Made by a program: the position numbers and the translations under genes
Part shown: piece by piece, positions 21,801 to 25,348 of the stretch
Numbering within the stretch: the first letter of the stretch is position 1
How the letters are laid out: every line of letters begins with the position of its first letter
Notes under the pieces: generated by a model
Databases searched by the model: none
What the model saw: the letters and a program-made list of their open reading frames with translations, nothing else
Told to the model about the DNA's origin: nothing
Source: Apostichopus californicus
Lineage: Eukaryota > Echinodermata > Holothuroidea > Aspidochirotida > Stichopodidae
Length of the DNA: 25,348 bases
Direction of reading: 5' to 3'
NCBI GenBank assembly: GCA_020650975.1
Contig: JAIPMN010044577.1
Location: 1-25,348, forward strand

Positions 21801-21846
21801 TCAGCACCAGGAATGTCACATACAAAATATTCAGTTTTAACCCCAT
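6718..21846 (-). CDS. TMEM145: TMEM145/GPR180-family seven-transmembrane GOLD-domain protein with long tail (20 exons)
   Basis: Exons, 5' to 3': 21846-21736, 20300-20223, 19936-19856, 19192-19103, 18514-18340, 17991-17920, 17448-17299, 16554-16476, 15868-15702, 14694-14538, 14101-13981, 13167-13042, 12422-12294, 12116-12033, 10018-9941, 9484-9410, 9185-9093, 8313-8263, 7990-7940, 6891-6718. The total is 2142 nt, or 713 residues, and all junction phases agree. Residues 1-23 are a signal peptide. About 24-178 form the ectodomain, with CCPDIV, WPAV and EFSADE like TMEM145. Seven helices span about 180-415. Family members are GOST-type membrane proteins of the secretory pathway or cell surface with poorly known function. 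The remaining residues (about 428-713) form a hydrophilic tail longer than in human TMEM145 (about 490 residues). Exons 1-13, 16, 17 and 20 are well supported; 14, 15, 18 and 19 less so. GPR180 is the alternative subfamily. Confidence 0.88.
6941..7241. mobile_element. Short inverted-repeat DNA element (MITE) in the last intron
   Basis: A 301-bp element with 16-bp terminal inverted repeats CAGGGGCGTATCCAGG, abutted on both sides by ACACT, a possible 5-bp target duplication. The interior has long C and A runs and no transposase frame. Its left end is only 49 bases from the terminal exon of the TMEM145-like gene. The superfamily is uncertain: the CAG start resembles hAT, but no 8-bp duplication is visible. 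Confidence 0.7.
7351..7880 (+). mobile_element. Non-LTR retrotransposon (LINE) 3' end, truncated
   Basis: The frame 7351-7602 carries the typical C-terminus of a LINE reverse-transcriptase polyprotein. It has YNTRS, then LNIPYSRTRLRQSQ, SGVTLWNSL and a final TFRNRLRKK before TAG, the Y-N-T-R / P-R-T / W-N-S-L pattern of CR1/L2-like elements. The 3' UTR has a GGGTCAGA/TCTGACTCC hairpin around 7730-7763 and ends near AATAAACTTGAAACT. The rest of the element (endonuclease and polymerase core) is missing. It lies antisense in the last intron of the TMEM145-like gene. Confidence 0.82.
7940..7990 (-). CDS. TMEM145: TMEM145-like exon 19 (tail)
   Basis: The acceptor has a long T tract and AACAG|ATTGAA; the donor is GAAATG|GTAACT. 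It is 51 nt, phase 0, reading IEKKDGMDAQKRRIMEM. If the donor is skipped, the frame stays open to a TAA at 7841-7843 inside the LINE-related sequence, giving an alternative C-terminus. Confidence 0.6.
8263..8313 (-). CDS. TMEM145: TMEM145-like exon 18 (tail, tentative)
   Basis: The donor is GATAAG|GTAATA and the proposed acceptor is CATGAAG|CAAACA; 51 nt, phase 0. It reads QTEIKLELRAREGKEDK, strongly charged and helix-prone. The acceptor has a weak pyrimidine tract, and an alternative CAG lies 7 nt further in. Confidence 0.45.
8314..9092 (-). other. TMEM145-like intron 17
   Basis: AT-rich intron between exons 17 and 18. I see no repeat family shared with the rest of the window and no additional exon, although small cassette exons could be missed here. 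Confidence 0.55.
9093..9185 (-). CDS. TMEM145: TMEM145-like exon 17 (tail)
   Basis: The acceptor is GCATTTCAG|AATGAA and the donor is CATGAG|GTTTGT; 93 nt, phase 0 to 0. It encodes NEVTYTPVQDLRVKTPRTHR, a basic stretch HKQQSRR, and the same SSHE ending as exon 16. Confidence 0.7.
9410..9484 (-). CDS. TMEM145: TMEM145-like exon 16 (tail)
   Basis: The acceptor is TCATCAG|GAGAAG and the donor is CATGAG|GTCAGT; 75 nt, phase 0 to 0. It encodes EKEPNITISSRGEWPRPPLE and then DSSHE. Its last 12 nt (TCAAGTCATGAG), plus the GT of the donor, recur at the end of the next exon. Confidence 0.7.
9485..9940 (-). other. TMEM145-like intron 15
   Basis: Intron with a G-rich run near 9689-9712 (GGGGGGGGG, then AGGAGGGGAGGG). 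The open frame 9673-9918 has no family resemblance and is taken as a shadow. Confidence 0.55.
9941..10018 (-). CDS. TMEM145: TMEM145-like exon 15 (tail, tentative)
   Basis: The acceptor is TTATTTACAG|AGTTCA and the donor is CTAAAG|GTATAT; 78 nt. In phase 0, as its neighbours require, it reads SSTIPLESMINCLVSQQENL and then PVNYLK. A second frame (FNNPSRKHDK...) is also open. The splice sites are good, but coding status relies on phase. Confidence 0.6.
10188..10241. repeat. AT-only near-palindrome
   Basis: A 54-base stretch made almost only of A and T, beginning ATGATATTAT and ending ATATTATCAT. The arms pair imperfectly across an ATATAT centre. It is likely a simple-sequence tract able to form a cruciform. 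Confidence 0.6.
10726..11940. repeat. Foldback element: terminal inverted repeats enclosing about 50 palindromic 21-bp units
   Basis: The left terminus (CGTATGGAAAGCCATTTTAA at 10733-10752, continuing to TCGGGAATTT) and the right terminus (11900-11940) are inverted copies of each other. The interior is an array of units of the form GAATTCGAGATATCTGAAATT. Each is centred on AGATATCT and is nearly its own reverse complement. Two internal junctions (11141-11197 and 11381-11438) are inverted copies of the termini around a 13-14 bp spacer. This divides the array into three tandem foldback units. The 21-bp period keeps frames open on both strands (NSRYLKL repeats), which I do not regard as coding. 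It may be a MITE or foldback transposon with satellite expansion. Confidence 0.88.
12033..12116 (-). CDS. TMEM145: TMEM145-like exon 14 (tail, tentative)
   Basis: The acceptor is ACAGTCAG|TACATA and the donor is AACAAG|GTATCA; 84 nt, phase 0 to 0. It reads YIQLRSIPTAQCINDTVMDN and then SGPAKDNK. The acceptor has a poor pyrimidine tract, and a second frame is also open over part of it, so its boundaries are uncertain. Confidence 0.5.
12294..12422 (-). CDS. TMEM145: TMEM145-like exon 13 (tail)
   Basis: The acceptor is GTCAATTAG|GACAGT and the donor is ACTATC|GTAAGT; 129 nt, phase 0 to 0. It is a Ser/Thr/Asn-rich segment beginning DSPKETTDESTESTNPSNS and ending KKVNCLTKLPTI. Matching phase and an open frame support it. 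A slightly shorter version using CCTAAG|GAA is possible. Confidence 0.72.
12423..13041 (-). other. TMEM145-like intron 12
   Basis: AT-rich intron. The minus-strand open frame 12563-12775 shows no family resemblance or splice context and is treated as a shadow. No repeat recognised. Confidence 0.55.
13042..13167 (-). CDS. TMEM145: TMEM145-like exon 12 (start of cytoplasmic tail)
   Basis: The acceptor is CTCTTAG|GTCGGA and the donor is ACAAAG|GTTAGA; 126 nt, phase 0 to 0. It encodes VGFDFFYDTDPRNNY and then an acidic and Gly-rich stretch (QEDPEGGKSDGTK). No clear counterpart in the family was recalled past this point. Confidence 0.85.
13168..13980 (-). other. TMEM145-like intron 11, with CACATG-rich sequence
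   Basis: Between about 13335 and 13720 the words CACATGTG, ACACACATT and CACATTTTCA recur many times in both orientations, around two C-runs (about 13475 and 13660). It looks like a decayed repeat or low-complexity tract. No boundaries or coding sequence could be defined. Confidence 0.5.
13981..14101 (-). CDS. TMEM145: TMEM145-like exon 11 (helix 7)
   Basis: The acceptor is CATTACTAG|GGCCAA and the donor is AACAAG|GTTAGC; 121 nt, phase 2 to 0. It encodes VFGFDVGVITLGHIIFLCLF, then RPSSTNTFFPFHLNTNK. The latter equals the TRPSAANKNFPYH signature right after helix 7. Confidence 0.93.
14217..14390 (+). mobile_element. tRNA-derived SINE, 3' truncated
   Basis: The tRNA-like head is GGAGTATTAGCTCAGTGG (box A) and GGATTCGAGTCACTCC (box B), followed by the same body as the copy at 6170-6405. 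It stops after GCTTTGATAAGC, losing the last 50 or so bases. Just upstream, AGTGTTAGCTCAGGAGTTAG (14192-14211) is a partial second copy of the box A segment. It lies in intron 10, antisense to the gene. Confidence 0.85.
14538..14694 (-). CDS. TMEM145: TMEM145-like exon 10 (helices 5-6)
   Basis: The acceptor is TTACTTTCAG|GTACTG and the donor is TTGCAG|GTTAAA; 157 nt, phase 1 to 2. It includes MKDFPSKQAFYSLFTVFVIC, then WFMGEPLVAFLSAF. This matches [23 protein letters not shown] in TMEM145. Confidence 0.93.
14771..14860 (+). repeat. Dispersed repeat, copy A (leader of the 21-bp array)
   Basis: About 90 bases sharing the order TTTTGCA..., GAAGTTTGTCT, CTATGGT, TGTGTATAAAACC and TGTGC with copies at 15432-15550 and 19427-19550. 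It runs directly into the 21-bp array. Family unknown. Confidence 0.7.
14861..15120. repeat. 21-bp tandem array, 12 full units
   Basis: Units of the type GCACAGCAAATTGCCCATTTT start every 21 bases from 14861 to 15092, with a partial unit at 15113. Units 4-5 (14924, 14945) and 8-9 (15008, 15029) are identical pairs, so an 84-bp four-unit block was duplicated. The 21-bp period leaves frames open in several directions (CTANCPF / HSKLPIL repeats). These are not coding: the region is inside intron 9 of the TMEM145-like gene. Confidence 0.9.
15432..15550 (+). repeat. Dispersed repeat, copy B
   Basis: It shares with copy A the blocks TTTTGCATAGCAGTTTCGAA, CTTGTCTCTTA, CTATGGTTCTGTGTACAAAA and TTGGCACT. 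It ends with one unit of the 21-bp type (TAGCAATGTGCCCATTTTGC). It shows the pre-expansion state of the array. Confidence 0.75.
15702..15868 (-). CDS. TMEM145: TMEM145-like exon 9 (helix 4 and start of helix 5)
   Basis: The acceptor is TTTTTCCAG|ACTTAC and the donor is ATCATCG|GTGAGT; 167 nt, phase 2 to 1. It carries GVGKIKLAFFVTGFAVSHV, a loop with ADPQDV and YDTPAALGLI. The last matches the YESPAGYGLI motif of TMEM145. It is GC-richer than the flanking intron. Confidence 0.93.
16157..16347 (-). mobile_element. tRNA-derived SINE, head truncated
   Basis: Same body as the copy at 6170-6405, with a (CATA)n tail on its minus-strand 3' side (ATGTGTGTATGTATG on plus). It is cut just inside the head at GAGTCACTCC, so boxes A and B are lost. 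It lies in intron 8, in the same sense as the gene. Confidence 0.85.
16476..16554 (-). CDS. TMEM145: TMEM145-like exon 8 (helix 3)
   Basis: The acceptor is TTTCGTAG|GTCACA and the donor is AACCAG|GTGAGT; 79 nt, phase 1 to 2. It encodes LKSVGTVVFASILVLISKGY followed by TIT. The SKGYTITR motif equals GKGFTVTR in TMEM145. Confidence 0.93.
16958..17070 (-). mobile_element. tRNA-derived SINE, 5' half missing
   Basis: Only the 3' half of the SINE body and its (CATA)n tail remain. It ends at ATATTTAAC on the plus strand, exactly where the 54-bp tandem repeat starts. The sequence on its other side (TATCAATTGAT, about 16948-16958) matches the end of the 54-bp unit, so this copy sits within that array. 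Confidence 0.8.
17070..17231. repeat. 54-bp tandem repeat, three copies
   Basis: Copies start at 17070, 17124 and 17178, each beginning GATAATCC(T/C)ATAGCTCCTG and ending CATCAATT. A diverged part-copy begins at 17232, and a part-unit precedes the SINE at about 16930. The array ends about 70 bases before exon 7. Open frames through it on the minus strand are shadows. Confidence 0.9.
17299..17448 (-). CDS. TMEM145: TMEM145-like exon 7 (helix 2)
   Basis: The acceptor is TTTTAAAG|TGCAAC and the donor is TCAGCAG|GTATAT; 150 nt, phase 1 to 1. It reads LAHQKMLHVTFQLWIG and then a hydrophobic helix and DGIKREELQS. This corresponds to the LLHTTYKMF and DGIGNES landmarks of TMEM145. Confidence 0.9.
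17920..17991 (-). CDS. TMEM145: TMEM145-like exon 6 (helix 1)
   Basis: The acceptor is TTTCCTTAG|CCAATC and the donor is TTGGTG|GTAAGT; 72 nt, phase 1 to 1. It encodes one hydrophobic helix (LPVSFIFMIVLTLLFIVGFI), taken as the first of seven. Confidence 0.9.
18340..18514 (-). CDS. TMEM145: TMEM145-like exon 5 (end of ectodomain)
   Basis: The acceptor is CTTCCAG|AAAATA and the donor is GATA|GTGAGT; 175 nt, phase 0 to 1. Key residues are EQWYYVTVMNC, IELLDYSLHLVNN and EFSADED. They mirror the RWWYIALSKC, LEYEMVLTN and HFSADE pattern of TMEM145. The SADE motif immediately precedes helix 1. Confidence 0.93.
18927..19063. repeat. 45-47 bp tandem repeat, three diverged copies
   Basis: Copies start at 18927, 18974 and 19019, sharing GCAATATTTA, ATGTATA/ATATATAGCA and GCATTAATGGATAAA. 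The last two are the most similar. The array is in intron 4, about 40 bases from exon 4. Confidence 0.75.
19103..19192 (-). CDS. TMEM145: TMEM145-like exon 4
   Basis: The acceptor is CCACTTAG|GACTGC and the donor is ATCAAG|GTAATT; 90 nt, phase 0. It begins DCYEMIERA, equivalent to the DC that follows the WPAV block in TMEM145. It ends WDGVGTCEPFEDDIK, with a Cys in the ectodomain. Confidence 0.9.
19427..19550 (+). repeat. Dispersed repeat, copy C
   Basis: Blocks TTTTGCATAGTAGTTTCGAA, CTCTGAACTTTGTC, ATATGGTTCCTGTGTACAAA and TTGGCACTGCTATAACATTT match copies A and B in order and orientation. It ends in TTTTGCAAAGCATTTTGCAA, a rudiment of the 21-bp unit. It lies in intron 3. Confidence 0.72.
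19856..19936 (-). CDS. TMEM145: TMEM145-like exon 3
   Basis: The acceptor is ATTGCAG|AATTTC and the donor is GACATG|GTTTGT; 81 nt, phase 0. It encodes NFCCPDIVIFSDWSKEWPAV and then RRHGNDM. The CC pair, the I-x-x-F-x-D stretch and WPAV are strongly TMEM145-like. Confidence 0.92.
20223..20300 (-). CDS. TMEM145: TMEM145-like exon 2
   Basis: The acceptor is TTTGACAG|CATATG and the donor is CCAGCT|GTAAGT; 78 nt, phase 0 to 0. It reads MAFLGRFVFKPNGEGLLYYD after one His codon. This matches the FLTRFCF-like first strand of the TMEM145 ectodomain. Confidence 0.9.
20301..21735 (-). other. TMEM145-like intron 1
   Basis: Contains TAGGCCTA-rich low-complexity sequence at about 20735-20850 and 21030-21060, and the inverted-repeat element at 21082-21541. 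The open frames 20481-20672 and 20944-21147 show no family resemblance. The minus frame 21328-21543 lies inside the inverted-repeat element. Confidence 0.6.
21082..21541. mobile_element. Putative DNA element with nested inverted repeats
   Basis: AGTATTGCTAATTTCGGA at 21082-21099 recurs inverted at about 21320-21338 (TCCGAAAATTAGCAATACT). The next part, GGAACACTGCCAATTTCGGA and CACCCCTAAG (21097-21126), recurs inverted at 21515-21541. These may be two nested MITE ends or one rearranged element. No transposase is visible, and no clear target duplication was found. Confidence 0.55.
21736..21846 (-). CDS. TMEM145: TMEM145-like exon 1 (signal peptide)
   Basis: Starts ATG GGG TTA AAA, with an in-frame TAG two codons upstream, so this start is well supported. 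It encodes a hydrophobic signal peptide (LNILYVTFLVLICVS) and then GLMISGTNFRTDPYT, which resembles the GNLSSKEDW region of TMEM145. The donor is TATACG|GTAAGA, phase 0. The longer open frame continuing to 21565 is intron read-through. Confidence 0.88.
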
Positions 21847-24800
21847 ATTCTAAGTCTCAGAAAGTATGACTGAAATATGACCAAACTAGACCTCGTTAAT
21901 TCTGCGTTCACTGACCCCGCATATGCCGTTCCCTAACTTGACATCGTACGTGCCTAAGCTTAATGTCATGTGTACAGCATATATATACGTTTGCAGCCAA
22001 CATAATTTCAAGTGTAAGTTGTATGGGAAGTCTAAAGAACTATTTCTATGGAGACGTCACAATTGCATTACACACAGTGATTGGATAAGAGTTATATGAC
22101 GTAGGTGGAGCATACCATTTTAAACGGTTGTTGCCATTTGGTGGGCACATTAGTAGCGTATATACAGTGCAGTTCAAACTTCCATGTAAACGACAACGTC
22201 GCTATGATGGTGATTGGGTCCAAGGAAATGATGCACGAGGATAACGTTCACGTAAAAATACAAATTTTACAAACTCAATGAAGAGTTCACCACAACTACT
22301 ATTAGTTCCTGGACGAGTTTTTCATATCCACCCAAAGTTCATATCTCCTGCAAAAGTGAATAGCGCCATCATATATATATTGCCATCTTCAAAATTATAT
22401 AGTCATGGCGCTGAAAGTATTTTTTTACTGAAAGCACAGAGAGCTTCAGCTTTAGGAACATTCCATAGTCTCTATTGGAAATTGACTTAAGATTCCCAGC
22501 AAAGCACTTAACTATAATTCAACTATATGATGAATTTGTCATTACTAACTTCGTTCTTTACAAATCTTTATAGTAACCAGTGAAAACAAAGCTACTTAAA
22601 ATGTTAATAGCGCCACTACCCCAAATATCAATAGCGCCACTATAGCAATCTGTTGTAGGCTATTCGGATACGTGAACTTACAAGTTATCTAATATTTTAG
22701 ACCTTCAAGCCATAAAAAAGGTACCACAGTCTCGATATTGGAAAGGTCCTCAGATGACAGTTTCTTTCCGATTGGGAATGAAACCTATGAAAAATCAGGT
22801 AATAATTGTTTTCACTTTTATGTGATATTGAGCAGAATCTGGAGCCAAATCGTCATACCAGATAAATATAGTTAGTCGTTGGTGCTGACTATTCGTACAA
22901 CGTAAAAAATTGTTCTTATCATAAACAAAATGTATACTAATAATTAAATTTAATTAGAAATAAAATTTGTTAACTTAAATAAAAGAAGCAAATGAAAACG
23001 TGTGATAGAACCGATTCGGAAGAGAATTCGATTGACACATTTGTTCATAAGTAATGCTGTTAATTTTAGGGTCACCACATCATCATATTTCATTGTTTCT
23101 CACAAGACAGACATCTGAACTATAAAAGTTGAACATAATCAATATTTCCATTTCGCTCTGTACCTATACGAATAATGCAGAAATTTCAAAATTGTTTTCT
23201 TTTGGGGAATTTGGGAGATACGATATACATGAAGCTCGACTAAAACTGTACTCTATTAATTGCACCTGCAAATTCCATTTAAATATCTAATATCCTATAC
23301 CGCGGTATATACAGATGTCGTCATTTATCAGATGAATACCTCGGAACCCCTTTAAAACATACGTATAATACTCAGTCAGTTTGACAGTCTCACAGACTTG
23401 GCCCGAAAGTTGAGTGAACTTAAACAAGAAGGTTTTTTTTTTTATTTTACCTGCACAGAAAGAAATTAAGAACTCTGGCCTCAATCGAGTTGACAAGTCG
23501 CACTCTAAAAATCCTAGAACAGGAACCGAACGAACGTGAAAGAGAGCTCTCTTCTGCTTTTGATCTCCTTTACCACGTCTTTCTTGATTCAATCAACATA
23601 ATTACTGAGCCAGAGACAGAGTGAGAGATAGAGAGAGTGTGAGAGGATGGAGAGAGAGATAACAAAAAAAATGAGAACGCGTGTTTCATCCGACGATACT
23701 TGTTTCCTTTCAAGTAGATAGACACCGATGGACGACTTAGATACCGGCTTTTAAAAGACAGGTGTAATGGGAGCCAATTTACTACCATGACAGCGCTGAA
23801 GCTCAGCCTACAATACGTTAAAGGTATAGTGTAGTAATATCCCCGCAATTGTCGATACATATATGAACATGTACGAAGGTATCATCCTGATCCTTTTGTT
23901 TTGATATTTAAAAAAAAAAAGTTGAAGGATTTACTCGTTTTGCATCAAGGCAAGACGTTTTCACGCGATTTTTACAACATTTAATCCCTCTAGTCTTTTG
24001 TTAGTTTGTCATTGCCCGGGTAAATTATCACACAAGCATATTCAAGTGTGCACAATTCAAACAGTCGCTCCATCAGAGGCACTACTGTTGGTCATTTGTT
24101 CGTGTCCTCTGCATGGCCGGGACTTCCCATTGGGAGCAGGTCCTCGCAGGTCCTAATTAAGACACCTGCATGGGTGTAGGTAAGCAATCAACATAAAATG
24201 CGTTCGCCTAGAACACAACGAAATGATCTGCCGAAGTTTCGAACCTGTAATTGCCTTTCCAATTAACAACCACACTATACACTATTGTCCTTGTTTACCT
24301 TCACTATAGACTGTATACTGTACCATACTCCAGTGTCGAATACTATGTCAGGACTTGAAGGTACATATATTATGGTAGTGTATGATAGTTTCAGCTTCTG
24401 AACGGTCACCAACCACAACACATCTGGCCACACTCAGTTATATACGTAACTCTCAGTTCCCAGCAAACAAATCACTTTGCAGACTTCACTTTTAATTTTT
24501 ATTACAAATAACCTGTTCTTGAATAAATTAATGCAGAATTGTAAAGCAGAAATATTTGTTTTTCTGTACTATGACGTGTAGCCATGCTGTGAAGAATTGG
24601 GCTGCAGTTTTGCTTCTTCCATGCACAGAAGCTGTGAATTCTACGAGAAGAGAATTAACCCAAATAACATTGTTCCAAAACACATTCAAAAGCATATATA
24701 GTCGTTTTCCTAACAGGCCTAACAGGCTTAAGATTCATTTCATTCTATTTCTTAACAACGACCCGCCTTCGACATGCCAGAGTTGTTACTTTGAACGAAA

Positions 24801-25348
24801 TGTCCCTTTAAACTTTGCTGTCAGACCAAGTTGAGTGCGATCTCTATTCTCGCTATAAAACGGGCCTCCATCATCGGTAGTACGAGAAACAGAGAGAATC
24901 CTCGACGCGTCGCTCTAATAGCAACATATAGAATCTGAAAACATAGGTTTCTCCGGATAAGTTCATAATAACATATGGGGAGATCAGGGAGAGTGGAGGG
25001 AGGGGGTTAACTGTTGTCACGCAAACAAATTCAGTTATTATATTTCTTTTTAAATGTGGCAGCTTGTTGGTAACTTGCATTCTATGTAAATCTTATCTTG
25101 TTCTCTTTCATTATCATATTTTCCCTTCCTTGAGTTTTCATTTTTTTTATTTTAACAAAAACCGAGGATTTTTAAACCTTTAGGTGGTAGGGTGAGCATG
25201 TTGTTCCTAATGGTTGTCATAGTGATTGGTCAATTAAAAAGAACAAAACCAGCTGATACATTTTCGACAGAGAGTTTTGTGGTCACGATATATACACTGT
25301 AGGGTACATCTTTCTAAAATATTTTCAGTTCACGCCCCCTGCCCCCCC
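21847..25348. other. Upstream flank of the TMEM145-like gene; no gene seen
   Basis: About 3.5 kb without a convincing exon on either strand. The first 300 bases should contain the promoter: two CRE-like motifs (GACGTCAC at 22053-22060; TGACGTA near 22098) and a TATATATA near 21980. A GA-rich tract lies at about 23613-23660, a kB-like GGGACTTCCC at 24119-24128, and C-runs end the window. The plus frame 24556-24834 shows no recognisable family. Confidence 0.55.
22053..22104. promoter_or_regulatory. CRE-like motifs upstream of the TMEM145-like gene
   Basis: GACGTCAC (reverse GTGACGTC) and ATGACGTA lie about 210-255 bases before the start codon at 21846. They match CREB/ATF half-site and near-palindromic forms. 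No transcription start is visible, so function is conjecture. Confidence 0.3.

Noticed and set aside
23287..23860. Two overlapping minus-strand frames of about 100 codons
   Set aside because: They cross a GA-rich simple tract and show no family motifs. Overlap in different frames indicates chance.
24556..24834. 92-codon plus-strand open frame
   Set aside because: No recognisable domain, no flanking splice or promoter evidence, and composition like the surrounding intergenic DNA.

Overview
This is an AT-rich animal (metazoan) nuclear window. It holds two intron-rich genes, both on the minus strand, embedded in introns full of short transposons, SINEs and tandem repeats. TAGGCCTA-rich stretches (about 20735-20850 and 21030-21060) together with a TMEM145-type receptor and ABCB6 fit an invertebrate deuterostome, perhaps an echinoderm. 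That placement is inference only. Most long open frames are shadows of repeats or introns. The real coding content is short spliced exons, recovered by protein similarity plus AG acceptor, GT donor and phase continuity.

Layout on the minus strand, from high to low coordinate. (1) 25348-21847: upstream flank with no convincing gene, only two CRE-like motifs, a GA-rich tract and a kB-like motif. (2) 21846-6718: a seven-transmembrane GOLD-domain protein of the TMEM145/GPR180 family, modelled as 20 exons. Their lengths sum to 2142 nt (713 codons plus stop), with every junction phase matching. Exons 1-11 give the signal peptide, ectodomain and seven membrane helices. Exons 12-20 give an unusually long hydrophilic tail made of phase-0 exons. 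(3) About 6717-3162: 3' flank of that gene and the gap to the next, containing a tRNA-derived SINE and an hAT-like MITE. (4) 3161-52: the first three coding exons of ABCB6, running off the left edge of the window, so its ABC core and ATPase are not seen.

The introns hold the notable structure. There is a roughly 1.2 kb foldback array of palindromic 21-bp units flanked and punctuated by inverted repeats (10726-11940). A dispersed repeat has one copy that has grown a 21-bp satellite (14771-15120). There are four copies of one tRNA-derived SINE family, one of them apparently inserted in a 54-bp tandem repeat, and a LINE 3' end in the last intron. The two genes are head-to-tail. Nothing in the sequence shows that they work together: one is a membrane receptor-like protein, the other a porphyrin/heavy-metal ABC transporter. 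No prokaryotic features, CRISPR array or rRNA gene is visible.
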